From: Pyxicephalus adspersus
Taxonomy: Eukaryota > Chordata > Amphibia > Anura > Pyxicephalidae
Length of the DNA: 64,000 nt
Reading direction: 5' to 3'
Assembly: GCF_032062135.1 (NCBI RefSeq)
Contig: NC_092869.1
Location: 47,226,163-47,290,162 of the forward strand
Positions 1-11,140 of the stretch are shown here, in pieces (position 1 is the stretch's first letter; each line of letters opens with the position of its first letter). Made by a program: the position numbers and the translations under genes. Below the pieces are notes generated by a model. The model saw nothing but the letters and a program-made list of their open reading frames with translations, was not told the DNA's origin and did no database searches.

Positions 1-481
1 GAATGGCAGATCAGCAAAGCTGACCTTTTCCTGTGGAGCTGAAAATGTCATTTACATATCCCCTTGGGGGTGGGACCTCATACAAGATGGGCCCACAATT
101 CCCAAAGATTAAGTGAAGCATACACATGACAAGGGTAGCCCCGATGTCTCGCCACCAGACCACCTCTTGGCTGATCAGCCCTCACGCCCCTCAATAAGTC
201 CACTTACACATTCTTTTTTGGAACAAACTTGGCTGGAATAGCTGATTTTTTTTATCACATTCATCCCCTCCTCCCCAGTCTAAACAGAAATGCCTGTTAA
301 CCCCCCCCTTTTAAAACATAGAGGACACCCATACCATAGACGGGTTCCCCACACTTCACAGCACCCCCAATCCACTTCCTTTAAGAAACCCAGCCACCTC
401 CAACCCAAAACATAACCGCGTCTAAGCCTACTAACAGAGGGGTGGGTGGGAAACTTTCACCTCACCAGTCTAAACTGACCT

Positions 482-483
<2 letters not shown>
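1..483. other. Unclassified C/pyrimidine-rich stretch, no gene seen
   Basis: No open frame with coding character and no recognised repeat family is visible. The stretch is rich in CCC and CCCC runs (for example around 301-307) and leads into a C homopolymer. It could be the end of an older interspersed repeat that continues outside the window. Confidence 0.4.

Positions 484-525
<42 letters not shown>
484..525. repeat. C42 homopolymer
   Basis: Forty-two consecutive C residues are present in the given sequence. The flanks are also pyrimidine-rich. Any frame across it reads as a proline run, so the 120-residue open frame covering it is not a gene. Exact length is uncertain because homopolymers of this size are hard to sequence. 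Confidence 0.9.
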
Positions 526-526
<1 letters not shown>

Positions 527-1345
527 TCCAGCCTTTTTCACATCTCCCTGTCCCCTCCTTCTCCCCTTTTTTCAACAGGTTCATGATCCTCGTTCCTTCT
601 AGCATTTTCCTTAATTATTGCTTTACCAGGATGCCCTTGGCTCCCTGTCATGCAGACCTTACTCCTAATCTCTTTGTCTCTGTTCAGCTCCAGACTTTCA
701 AAAATATCTGCTTGTCCCTCTTCTTCGGTCATATGATGAGAATTACTTCCTACGACATCACCAAACCAGCTAGAAGAATGCATGAAAAGGTATGTATTTT
801 TTAATATATTTTTTTTTTGCAGCCTGAGTCTGGTTTTCTAAGCATAAACTCTGAACTCCAAGCTAGAGCCGCATTTGAGAATGTGTTGTCAAGAACAAGC
901 CAGGTAATCAATAGAGTGCAATAGAGGAGGCAAATGGGGTAAACAGGTAAATAGGTAGGGGTAATTGAAGCTCTTTTAAAGGCAACCTGAGTGAGCAACA
1001 GATTAGGCAAACATCAGGTTTAGGTTATTTAGGCCACAAGGACATAGCTGAAGACCATCCAGCAAATTCTGGGTTTGACTCTCATCTTTAAAGAGACCTT
1101 CTAATACCAACGCTGGAATTTGTGGGTATATCACTGTGCTCATGGATTGTTGAGTATTGTAAAGCCCAAAACTGGCCTTCTCACCACAAATGTATGTCTT
1201 TTTTTCATTTTAATATGTTAACTTTTTCTGATGTCTTCTGGACAGTTATACGTTGTGTTGAGGTCTCTGTGGATCTTCTCCATCAATGGGTGACCTTTAG
1301 AGATGCAGATAATGGTGATAGGGGTAATGTATAAATACATAATAA
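526..1345. other. No gene or repeat recognised
   Basis: AT-rich sequence with short incidental open frames only. A TTTTTTTTTTGCAG acceptor-like site occurs near 812-821, but no matching donor or open frame supports an exon. Confidence 0.4.
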
Positions 1346-1349
1346 ATAC

Positions 1350-1690
1350 ATAATAAATGCAGGGTTCTGTAGCGATGACCTTTTTAGAAGTAGGGTACAT
1401 GATGTCCTTCTCTTCCAGTAATATCTTTTGTCTTCTGGGTTAAGCAACCAGGAAGACTGAGAACTTCATGACCATTCAGCTTTACTACTCTCTTGGACTC
1501 CATGTACACTGAGGCCTTCTCCAAAATTATTTTCTGACCAGATGGATTCTTGATCCCTGTTAACATGAAGAATTTTTGCAGTGAGGATCCTTCCATCCAT
1601 AATAATTTTTCTTAACTTGTAATCAAATTCTCGTGCTACTTCACACCCTATATGACCATATGTCAAGGAAACTAAAGACTTCTGTTGTCT
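1350..1690 (-). pseudogene. Decayed coding-like stretch, possible processed pseudogene
   Basis: On the minus strand three frames hand over to one another. The first runs from about 1690 to 1540 and includes EVAREFDYKLRKIIMDG. The second runs from about 1580 to 1384 and includes NPSGQKIILEKASVYMESKR and VVKLNGHEVLSLPGCLTQK. The third starts near 1400 with MYPTSKKVIATEP. The pieces read as one ordinary soluble protein broken by at least two frameshifts, with sensible amino-acid composition and no low complexity. No intron-like gap separates them, which suggests a retrocopy. I do not recognise the parent protein. A chance set of overlapping open frames cannot be excluded. Confidence 0.3.
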
Positions 1691-1854
1691 GCACTAGAAG
1701 TATCAAATCAAAATGCGTCCATTGCTCAGATCAATGTACAACTAGCAAAGCATTATATACAAACTCTCTATTTCATTGTAAAAGTCGAAAACAGTTTAAG
1801 CCAAATGGAACTATTGTTTATCTCAGCCACTTATATTTCAGACACATCGGACAT

Positions 1855-2002
1855 GATTTAATAAAGCTCTCCATGTAATTGGCTATTTGTTAGCAAATGT
1901 TTTCAGTCCTGGACCATTCCATTCCAGTTGTTTTGGATCACCCAGCTTCACTGATGAAAGTGTATCCTCTCCAGTCTTAGAGAGCTTTAATAAATCAGGC
2001 CC
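1855..2002. mobile_element. Palindromic MITE remnant (GGGCCTGATTTATTAAAGC family), deleted copy
   Basis: The right arm reads through the family signature: tagcaaatgttttcagtcc, then cactgatgaaagtgtatcc, then taaatcaggccc at the end. The left arm is reduced to gatttaataaagctctcc, so most of one arm has been lost. Two further copies lie in the window (47733-47858 and the complete 50617-50817). The element is non-coding. Confidence 0.75.
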
Positions 2003-3780
2003 ATCAAATCAGCAGATGTTCAGGTTTTCTTTAAAAAAAAGGGCAACAGAGTAGAACAAGTCTGTCCCCTGCCAGCATGCCGCAGAGGTGAACCCATTGC
2101 TAATATATAGCACGAGATACACCTCATCATGTCTAGAGATTGTTAAAAGCAGTATTGTTGCTAAAAACCAACCACCCATTAGAATCCCTGCCTGCTATGT
2201 ACATTAGTATCCAGCAGCGTGCCCATTAGTTTGTGGTTGTTGGGAGCATAGGTGCAACATGAGGGACCATGGGTTAACATAACAATATGAGGGACCACGG
2301 GTTATGGATTTAAGGATACATCACCATTATATGCATCTTGCTTCACACATCTCTGTAACTTCACCTCCTTGTACATTCCATTTGTGTATTTAGCTATTTG
2401 GGTGCAGTTGCCCTTTAAATTTGATCCAGTGAAAATGTGTAACAAGGTGGCGAAAACAAATCTGTAAAAGATAATCTCTTTATATCCTTGGTATTATTTT
2501 TATCATTTTTGCCTGCTTTGTTTGTTTTTCAAGGATGGAAACTATGCCTGAAAAATCTTCTGGACTTCACACATAATCAAGAAATAATTGCTTCAGGAAC
2601 TGAGTTACAAGAGACATCTGACCCCTTTACCGCACCTCCAGCACCCCGGGGTCAAGCTCTTTACAATAATTATCACATACTGTTCACCGCTGTTTGTTGT
2701 TGCAGCCGCAAGAGAAAGAGATTCTTCTTTTTATATTCTCTTATTTAACATTAACGCTGATGGTTTGCTTCATTTTATTTTTGTACTGTTTATTTTAATA
2801 AAGGTAATTTTTTTGTATGTGGAAAACATAGAAACATTCACCTGATTGAGTCACATTCACTGCCTTTGGAACAGCCCTTGGATTTGATGTTATTGAACAA
2901 GTAGCAAAAAAATTGCATTTGTTGGAATTAATTATAAAACAGTATATGAATATGTGCTATGTCTGATTGAAAATTATGGAAGAGGTTGATTTCTTTTAGG
3001 AGAGTTCAGAATTCGAAAAATCCATTTATACCTAAAGACTAGGACAGAGGACTAATACAAGGTATCATAAATCAACAAATCTATTAATGACAAATCTATT
3101 AACAAATTAGCAATCTATTAATGAAAAAAATAAAAATAAAAACAAAATTATAATCTAATTAAATTAAAATTTTATTAAATAAATAAACAAAAGAAAATCT
3201 AATTAAATGTATTCCATTGCCACTGCCATTCCATAGCAGGTACCACCTTCTTCTCTTTCTCATTTCGGATCTGGTTTGGCCAGACCAGGGTGATGTAATG
3301 TTTGCAATTAAATGTATCAAAATGTTACCAAGATATTTCCATGTAAAATATCAGGGTCAGTTAGGTTTTAAGTAAGGTTTATTATTGACACATAGGCCCG
3401 ATTGATCACCAAAAGCCCTGAAGAAGAACTCCTCCTTCCCCTGAAACGTGTTGAATACAAGTCTGGAACCAAACCTTATTTGTGTAGGTTCACTTGAGGC
3501 ACACCCCATTTCACACTTACAGAAGCCACCAGTTTGAAGAACCAGAATCTTGTCCAATACCTGTAAAAGCTTAGTAGCCCCGAACCTTCAAAAAGTTCCA
3601 TTCTAGCTTTGATTGGAGAACATCTAAGCTGTAGTCTTGACATTCAATGAAAAAAGGAACCTAAGGAACATTAAATACTGCAAAAGATTCAAAAATATTT
3701 CCCTATTGAGTGCTTAGGTCTTGTTTGCCAATTGCCATATTTTAGATAAATTACTTGCTTTCCCTTTTTTTAATCCTTGG
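2003..3780. other. Mostly unassigned DNA; one copy of the GAAACG core at 3417-3457
   Basis: No gene is seen. 3090-3210 is very AT-rich with repeated tctattaatg words. At 3417-3457 ccctgaagaag is followed by ctgaaacgtgttg, a diverged member of the recurrent core motif described in the findings. An open frame on the minus strand (3357-3557) overlaps this repeat and is not convincing. Confidence 0.4.
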
Positions 3781-4106
3781 TTATTAATTTATAGTATTTT
3801 CATAGCTCCAACATATTACACAACGCTTTATAATGTCCATAGTCATTTCACGGTTCCTCAAAGGGGCTCACCATCTAATGTCCCTTCCATAGTCATATGT
3901 CATTAAGACAATCTTCAGGGGGGAACCAATTAACCTAACGGCAATGTTTCTGGGATGTGGGAAGAAACCAGAGTTCACAGAGGAAACCCACACAAATACG
4001 GGAATACTTTACAAACTCCATGCAGATGGTGCCTAGGCTGAGATTCAGACCTATGGCCTAGCACTGCAAAGGCACGATTGCTAACCGCTGAGCCGCCATG
4101 CCTCAT
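3781..4106 (-). mobile_element. tRNA-headed V-type SINE with LINE-like tail
   Basis: Read on the minus strand, the element starts at about 4106 with a tRNA-like head (ggctcagcggttagc as box A region). The conserved central segment follows (catggagtttgtaaag, gtgtgggtttcctctg, then gttaggttaattgg). It ends in a tail reading gtaatatgttggagctatg and then an AT-rich 3' end. This order matches V-SINEs known from fish and amphibians, whose central domain is strongly conserved. It is non-coding and would be transcribed by RNA polymerase III if active. Many substitutions show it is old. Two other copies are at 11141 and 57637. Confidence 0.85.
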
Positions 4107-4867
4107 TACTTCTTATTGCTATTTGAGCACTCCAGTGGTGGCTTCATGACATTCCCAGAGGAGGTTTCCTAGTGTTAAAAACAACTTAACATGGCTATGT
4201 AATGTATGGTAAAAAAGTACATCAAAAACTCATGTAAATTGGTGATAATTCAGCAAAATATATAAAAGACAGAACAGAATGTTGCCACCCTTTAATAGGA
4301 AGGGCCTGAATGATGCTCTTCATGGGTGGGTCACTATGGAATATTTTAATGAAGCTGATCATTTCAAAAGATTAGAAATGACATTAAAATGTTATACTTT
4401 GGCCAACAGATAGTCGGGACTTCATTTCCCTTTACCTCTTCTGCATGTCAATTACATGACCGGGGCAAATTCCTGGGCTTCTACATGTCTTTAATCACTT
4501 TACATCTTCTCAATGAAGCCCGCAGTTTGATCCAAGTGTTCTCGAAATCCTCAAAAATCCTCAACAATTCCTACAAACAACTGATAAATACTACACGTTG
4601 AGGATTTTCACGTTATTAGATGACATTGGCTTGTTATTGGAGGTAGTTATAATCAACTTCTGTTAATAGTTTGTCTATTTTATCTCCTTTTATGTGTTGA
4701 TCTGCTTCTGTATGCTATATATTATGTAAATGTTTAGTGTGAATGATGAACTTCAAGAAAGACGTAAGTGTGGGAAAAAATGTTACACTTTATGATTTCA
4801 TGTTTACATCTATTTGAAGAATTTTGATCCATGGATGACGTTGATCAGCCCTTTGTTTCCATGGCAG
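4107..4867. other. No gene or repeat recognised
   Basis: AT-rich sequence with no diagnostic repeat ends. The last 150 bases look unique and lead into a candidate exon. Confidence 0.35.
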
Positions 4868-4948
4868 ATTCACTTAAAATCCACCCAGCAGAAATGTCTA
4901 TGGGAAGACGGAGCAATGAGCAGATCCTCCAGGTGATCTATGCCACAG
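4868..4948 (+). CDS. Candidate coding exon (81 bp), gene unknown
   Basis: A pyrimidine stretch (ccctttgtttcc) and AG at 4866-4867 precede the segment, and GTGACG follows at 4949. The open frame reads SLKIHPAEMSMGRRSNEQIL and continues QVIYAT, starting and ending in phase 1. A shorter form could use the GT at 4933. The next candidate exon, 6001-6108, starts in a matching phase, so the two would splice in frame. The donor is weak and I do not recognise the protein. It may equally be chance open sequence inside a conserved noncoding block. Confidence 0.25.
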
Positions 4949-5611
4949 GTGACGCGTACAACCCAAGATTATCACTGGAGTCTATGCACCGGCCAGAGCG
5001 GCACACATATTTTTCATGCCAACGTCTTTCTAACCTTTTGATACATTTTTATCCCTGAAGTTTAAATGGGTTTCAGTACTCTGTATTTGTCTGATGTATT
5101 TTATGCGGGGAGGCATATCTCATCAAAATTGATAGGCGTGCCACTGCAAATGCCATTGTCATAAAGACCACGTCTAATCGTAAAGTGGAGTCATGTCGAG
5201 GCGAGAATCCATTACTCGGCTGTACTGGCAGCTTGTCAAATGCTACACTCTGATACACTTTCACCAAACATTATCGTTTAACAGCGAAGGGGGAAAAGTG
5301 TAACAAAAGATTTGGATCGTATTATAAAATGTGAAGGGTGATGGCTGTGTTTCTGATAAATACACCAACTGGTTTAACCTCAAAGCTGAGGAACCCATAA
5401 GACAAATGTTTCTGTTTAGCACTCCTTGAAAATGGAATTAACTCATCATACCCCAATGCACTTGAAATTACTCTAAAGCTGAACTTGAAAATTAATATTG
5501 AAATATATTTCTTTATACTCATCAAGGATATAAATCCACTTTGTGTGCATTAAAAGTAGCCTAGGCACCATCAATGTTCTAGATATATAAAATGCAGATT
5601 GCAGAACTGTG
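4949..5611. other. Repeat-free block, possible conserved noncoding element at 5080-5300
   Basis: 5080-5300 has several CpGs, mixed composition and no similarity to other parts of the window, unlike the surrounding AT-rich DNA. No function is visible. The basis is composition only. Confidence 0.25.
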
Positions 5612-5812
5612 GGAAGGACCTACAAACTCCATTCCCTACGGGCCGCTTGAAGAAAACTAAAGGAGGGGTGGAGACAGGACTGGACATCCTGCACAAGAAG
5701 GGAAAAAAGCAGTAACTGGTCTTTAATACAGGAAGCTCTTGCACAGAGTCATGCTGGGTAACGGAACAAATCTGGAAGAAATTCACGAGCACACCAAGAT
5801 TCTAGCAGTTAT
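5612..5812 (+). repeat. Unclassified interspersed repeat, copy 1
   Basis: Shares a run of matching words with 19810-19995: ggaggggt, acaagaa, ctggtctttaata against ccagtctttaata, acagag, aatctggaagaaat against gatctgaaagaaat, then agcaca. The two copies are well diverged. No terminal inverted repeats or coding capacity could be seen. Confidence 0.6.
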
Positions 5813-6000
5813 ACATGTCAGATAATCAGATAAGTTCTTTGTCGCAGGTGATGTTCCTTCTGTAATAAAATATCCTACCAGCCTAATCACTAAATACATT
5901 CACCTATCTCCATTCGGCCACATTCTTTCTTTTTCTCTTTCTTGTTTCACTATTTGACCCTCTGGATTGGCTGGACTTGGATGATGTGTCTCCTGTGCAG

Positions 6001-6108
6001 GTGAGCAGGAGTTCATTGACCAGGACATGCCAGGTATTCCAACTTTTATGCTGCGCGGCACATGCACAGCTCAGCGAATTTTGACAATTGAGGAGAGAGA
6101 TCAGGCAG
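6001..6108 (+). CDS. Candidate coding exon (108 bp), gene unknown
   Basis: The acceptor side reads tgtctcctgtgcag, with a second pyrimidine tract (ttctttctttttctctttc) further upstream. The donor is CAG followed by GTAAGTATG, a full consensus match. Between them 36 codons are open. They begin EQEFIDQDMPGIPTFMLRG and continue TCTAQRILTIEERDQA. The exon is phase 1 at both ends, the class typical of exons coding extracellular modules, and fits the preceding candidate at 4868-4948. The frame stays open for 39 codons into the presumed intron, which weakens the case. No family is recognised. A noncoding-RNA exon is an alternative. Confidence 0.35.
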
Positions 6109-6489
6109 GTAAGTATGTGCGGTTGCGGAAGGGACATCACCTATCCCTACCTGCAATAACAACCTCATTAATCACTGATATTGAATATGAAACTGGGTAT
6201 GCTTTAACCAGCCGCAAGGTTGTATAAGACGTTTGGGTATGGACATGCTTACATCCAAGTGGCAACTGATCCAAAAAGTGTCCAAAAGAGTTTCATTTGT
6301 TGCCATGATGGATGTAGGATTGCCATCCCCATACATAAGATTCCTATATATCCTCCATGTGGCTGATATATATATCCTGGCTCTGTAAATTACCAATTTG
6401 CTATATAAGCAGAATAAATACCAGACATGTTTGTTCTGTTTGGATCTGCCCTGAGTTTAACATTGATTGCCAACTTTGCCCCAGAATAA
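6109..6489. other. No gene or repeat recognised
   Basis: Single-copy-looking sequence downstream of the candidate donor at 6109. Open frames here are short and overlapping on both strands. Confidence 0.35.
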
Positions 6490-6850
6490 AAAAAAATCAC
6501 TCTGATCTGCAGCCGCATCATCCCGACGCCTACACGCCTGCTTATGATATTAATTATTCTTTCCAAACTCTTCTCGGCATACTAATTTTTATATGATGGC
6601 TTTAATTACATGAAAACGGACTCTAATTAACCATAAAAACAATGTAAACGTGCACATCATACAACATATCCGGCCTGCAGCGCACATCCCCACCACATCT
6701 GCAATATCACTAATAATAAATGACCTACATTGCCGGGTAATGGCAGAGAATACACCGCGGTCACAGATGGAACTTTTCCAGGCCTGCAATAGTTAACGCA
6801 GATATGATGCAATCATAAAAAAGTTGACAACCGGCGCTTGGTGCTTTTTG
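6490..6850. promoter_or_regulatory. Putative conserved noncoding element
   Basis: A repeat-free block combining TAAT-core words (attaattatt, actaattttta, tttaattaca, ctaattaacc) with scattered CpGs, unlike neighbouring DNA. Such composition is common in long-range enhancers near developmental genes. Only composition supports the call; conservation could not be tested. Confidence 0.25.
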
Positions 6851-7313
6851 TTCTATTTATATACAAACAGACATGTGGCAAAACAGGCAGAGCTGAGAAA
6901 CCATATGGTTTTCACTTTTTCTGTGTTAGAGTGGTGAATCGATTGAAAAAAAAACATTTTTTTTTAATGTTACCTAAGAGATGTGCGGAAAAATGGAAGC
7001 TGTCTGGTTTTCTGTGATTTTTCCCTTTGGATGGTCATTCAGCGGTATACATGGCGGGAGGGGGTCAAATAGTTTGGGAGTAACAAAGGTGGCCATGATG
7101 CCCAACCTTCTTATATCTATTTGATTTCTGATTCTAGAAAAAGATCAGATCTTAAGTGAATATGAGAATATTGAACATGCCATACTTTTCCTTTATATGT
7201 CAGTGTTTGGAATTTCCCCAGGGTTTGTGGGGAATCCCCTGAACTGGTCTAATTCATGGGCAAACCTGGCTGTGTGTTTGGGATTGTAGTTGGAATTTTT
7301 TCTATGGTATGTG
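6851..7313. other. No gene or repeat recognised
   Basis: AT-rich sequence with A and T homopolymers near 6945-6966. No coding signal or repeat ends. Confidence 0.35.
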
Positions 7314-7641
7314 CCTTTAAAGTAAAACGCAAAAGTAAAAAGCAAGTAAAAAGTTAAAGTAAAAAGCAAAGTCCAACTTTGAACAAATGGCGATCAGGCA
7401 GGTTTTTATAGCAGAAGTGGGCCTTCTGCAAAACCTGTACTTACCTGCCCGATCCAGGGGCAGCTATTGAATTTTGCTGCGCAGCATTTGTTGCTATTGA
7501 TGCTGGCAATCCTGGCTTCTCTGAACAAATGAATGAAGATGGCTAAATATCCTTTTCAGGAAGAGAAAAGCAACAATGATGGTGGTGCCCTGTGATGGAA
7601 CAGGGACAGGTGAGTATCGCAGGTTCAGTTCGGCTTTAAGG
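7314..7641. mobile_element. MITE with CCTTTAAAG-type inverted ends
   Basis: Left end cctttaaagtaaaacgc and right end gttcagttcggctttaagg are imperfect inverted repeats of each other. The left subterminal part contains a short tandem of gtaaaaagcaa words. There is no coding capacity. 43612-44028 has similar ends and is probably a relative. The superfamily is not assigned. Confidence 0.55.
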
Positions 7642-8445
7642 CTGCACTTATTCAGCTTATATTTTGATTTCTGGTTTAAAGACTCTGCCTCTCAATACCA
7701 TGCTTGTGACATTTTAAAATAAAACTATATTGTTAGATGTTGATGATGCTGGACGTCCTCTGTTCAGGAAATAAAGTGGTCTCTATCTCACGTGCCGCAG
7801 ATTCCAATTTATTGTGAAAAGTGTGCAGTGAGAGGAGAAAGAAAATTCATTCCAAAAGCAGAGCAGACACAACTGTGCAAATCTGACGGGAGGCTGGAGG
7901 GCAAAAATATGACACCATGAGCATTGCTCTGACTTTCATCTTCTGTTTTCTAAATGTAATTGATTGATCTTTTTCCAATCTGTATGTCATTTCCTTGTAT
8001 TGATTTTACATCCTTTAATTACATTGCATTTTACATTATTCACTTAAGATTTCCCTAATTACCCCATAGCAGATTCAGCATTCTTTAGGTCGGAGGTCTC
8101 ATGGGAAAATATCAGCCAGGGCTGTATTATCCCAATATGACTGGTGTCTCATTTCTCCGGATCATTGCAGTACAATATTAGGTATGAAAACTTTGAAAGT
8201 TTCTTTAATCTTTTAGCACCACTCCCATAATGCCATGTAGTCCACCCTATTGTCCATCAGTGACCCCACCACCATGTTCAACCATTGTCTACATATCTAT
8301 TACTTCTTCATCCAACGTCCGCACAGGTCCAGTATGGCCCTATTGACTTTTATTAGGCAAGGGAATGGATTGGCTCTTTTGCATGAAAAATAAAGTTTCA
8401 ATCTCTGTTAAATTAGATTAGGTAACAAAGTCATTTAAAGATGAA
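7642..8445. other. Repeat-poor DNA; AT-rich block at 7920-8080 could be conserved noncoding
   Basis: 7930-8070 carries taattgattgat, tttaattacattg and cctaattacc, homeodomain-type core words, with no repeat signature. No gene is seen. Confidence 0.25.
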
Positions 8446-8960
8446 TTGGGCCATCAATCGCAAATGACCCAATTTTTTCTAACGCTATATATCACAAAAT
8501 GGGGTATATCGCTCCTGCAATGGTACTCAATATTTTCAGCAGCAAATCATTTTACAAAACTTACTGTAATGTTGAGAGCTGGAGGTGAAAGAAATGGTAG
8601 AATAGAATTCAATGATTCTGTCCATTGATAGTCCAAATGATACAGGATGCACTAAAGCCATAATGGTGTATAGAACACTCCGATCTATTTTACATTTTAA
8701 ATTTAATTTAGAAGGCAAAATAGTAAATTTTAGCGTGAAAGGTCAAATAATTGGGTCTGATAAAGATATACATTTTTATATTCCAGTAGATTGTAATGGG
8801 TGTATATTGATCACTGCAACAATGTGCTTAGCTGGTATTCAATATTTTCAGCACCAAATCATTTTACGCACCTTGCTGTCATGCAAAAAGGTGAATGGGC
8901 CCTTACAGACCTTTTTTTTTCATTTAGTCACACCAGCACATCCAAAGACATGAATATACT
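8446..8960 (+). repeat. Unclassified interspersed repeat, copy 1, with internal direct repeats
   Basis: The segment gagctggaggtgaaag, ccattgatagtccaaatgat, ctccgatctattttacattt, then gggtctgataaag recurs in 10597-10905 with similar spacing. Inside this copy a word, ggtactcaatattttcagca then caaatcatttta, occurs at about 8522 and again at about 8833, so it may be bounded by direct repeats about 310 bp apart. The 113-residue open frame at 8612-8953 lies entirely in the repeat and shows no family motif. Confidence 0.6.
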
Positions 8961-9885
8961 TTAACTTCTCTTCCCGTTTCAATGTGTTCATAATGAGACA
9001 GACCATCAATATTTCATGAGCAAAATACACATTTTCATGCTTGACATGAAAGTCACATCAAAAATCATTTTTGGATACTTTTTATAACAATTCAAAATAC
9101 TCATTGAAAATACAAACGCTGCTCCAATTTGATGCTCCTAAACTGAGACTTACCTAATATTAACTACACATACCCAACAGATAATTCATATATATATATA
9201 TATTTCCAAAATAAGCTTTATTGAAAATCAGCCAGGAAAATACAACATTCACCATGATATGGTATACAGTATACAATATTATTTCATTTACATCTGAACA
9301 ATAAGTGTATACAGATAGACGTGGTTGTTACAAAAAAAAAACATCAAGATAAGAAAAAGATATATTAAATAAGAAAATAGAAAATGGAAAAAGGAATGGA
9401 ATGATTATCTGTGTTACAATGACAAATTTAACAAATAGCTAGGCAGTACTCCCCAGAATTAACTGATTAACTGAACTAATTTGAATTAACCAGGAAAATA
9501 AATATCAGGCTGTAGTTTTTACTGCTCATGATGATATATATATACGGACAGAGAGTGCTTCCCAATGTTGCATACATTACGTAAACTGCCACATCTATTA
9601 AAAATTGTTATAAAAACAACATATACCTCCATGAAGGCAAAGTCAGCATGCGTTGAGATTTGTGGGATAGCAGTCAATGTGAGGTATCTGTTAGAAGCCT
9701 GGTACAGATTAGCTGCGTCCTCAGTATATGGGACTAAGAAATCTTGTATGATTGAAGACAACAGATTTGTATTTGGTCGATAGCTCCATGGGTCTTTGCT
9801 TCCCTTGATCTCTGGGGTCAAATTTGGGAGCACAACTTAATTGTAGTCTGATGTAGTGGGGAGAGGAAATGAGAATTCTCTAGAT
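8961..9885. other. AT-rich repeat-like DNA, no gene
   Basis: Begins with short (TA)n at 9188-9203 and a caaaataagctttattgaaa word. A loosely matching inverse word lies downstream of the core motif near 10000-10045, so 9205-10050 may be one old foldback element. The two overlapping open frames at 9519-9833 are on opposite strands and not convincing. Confidence 0.35.
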
Positions 9886-9920
9886 CTGATGAAGCGGACT
9901 CTACCGCGAAACGCGTAGAT
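9886..9920 (+). repeat. Recurrent core motif CTGATGAAG...GCGAAACGCGT
   Basis: Reads tctgatgaagcggactctac and then cgcgaaacgcgtag. It is one of the best-preserved copies in the window, and AATAAATAAATAAAG follows about 100 bp downstream. See the finding on this motif. Confidence 0.7.
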
Positions 9921-10596
9921 AACTATATCATCTGGAAATCCCTTCTGATATTTTGTGAGAACCAATTGAATACCTAAGCTGGTGATCCGTTTTTATAATA
10001 TTTAAAAAATAAATAAATAAATAAAGATTTATTGTTATTTTTTACTGTTTGATTTCAATTGGACTGTTAAGTTTACTTTTTGCTCCCTCAAAAGTCCCAT
10101 ATATGTTTTTTTCCTGCATACATCCCTTTGTGCATATTATTGGTGCATTGCTGGCTAGCATGACTGCCAACTGCAACCATAAAAGGACCTCATCTGGGAC
10201 CAACTTGGCCCCACCATGCCTTGTCCTAGACTTGCAGCTCTATATTAATCCACAAGTAATATGGAGTTTAATGATAAATCAGGGATCACTGAATATTCCA
10301 TTTTAACAAATATAAAGAATAAGAAATTCTCTTACACACAAAGTCACGCATGTCACAAATGTCCATAGAGCTGTCTTTTGCCAGAGTGCTCAAATCTTTT
10401 TAAAAGACGACAGAAAAGGGAGCCCCTGGGAGAACTTATTGCACGGCTAAAAACTTGCTATACCAAATTGGTTTGTTAGTGTAATCTTTTTTTTTATTGC
10501 TCATTGATAAGTGATATTAGAAGATGAAGATTACCTTTGTGAACTAGTCAGGTTGTGTTGTATTACACATTGGTACCGGTTCATCAGGTTTTCAGG
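9921..10596. other. No gene recognised
   Basis: AT-rich. 10008-10027 is a short (AAAT)n tract. The 85-residue open frame at 10049-10306 has no recognisable motif. Confidence 0.35.
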
Positions 10597-10905
10597 TACT
10601 GGGAGCTGGAGGTGAAAGGAATGGTAGAATAGACTTCACTGCTGCTGTCCATTGATACTTCAAATGATATAGGATGCAGCAAAGGTTTATTGGGGTATAG
10701 AACTACAACACTCTGATCTATTTTACATTTTAAATATTTTTTCATAAGGCAAAATAGTAAACTTGTAAAATACATTTGTGTATTTCAGCTTTCTATTTAG
10801 CTATTTGGTTGGTGATCCACCTAATCTTGTAATGTTGAGTTAAAGGATATGCATGCCGAACCATTGGGTCTGATAAAGAAAACTATTTTTACATACCACA
10901 ATAAA
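10597..10905 (+). repeat. Unclassified interspersed repeat, copy 2
   Basis: Homologous to the 8446-8960 repeat over gggagctggaggtgaaagga, ccattgatacttcaaatgat and ctctgatctattttacattt, then attgggtctgataaag after an insertion or divergence. Non-coding. Confidence 0.6.
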
Positions 10906-10932
10906 TATGTCTATTGAAGATTACAAGCCTAT

Positions 10933-10965
10933 ACATTTCACGGCCATGGACTCACTTCATCAGGG
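10933..10965 (-). repeat. Recurrent core motif, diverged minus-strand copy
   Basis: On the minus strand it reads ccctgatgaagtgagtcc then atggccgtgaaatg. A further very degraded plus-strand copy (gatgaagtaag then cctgaaacttgttg) lies at 11088-11128, directly before the SINE. Confidence 0.5.
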
Positions 10966-11140
10966 TTTAGCTGTGTGCAAGGAACCTGGCTAAGTGATTA
11001 GAGGATCAGTCTGATCAAATATCTAACTGCCAGAGGACTTACAGGTTACCCACCATCCAAATTCCATTTGCACAATAAATCTAGGCCATGATGAAGTAAG
11101 AATAATGTATAGCCCCTGAAACTTGTTGAATGTCAACACA

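Noticed and set aside
1..480. Possible LTR at the window start
   Set aside because: No termini, target duplication or second copy visible within the window.
442..804. 120-residue open frame with a long proline run
   Set aside because: Created by the C42 homopolymer; no conserved domain or splice context.
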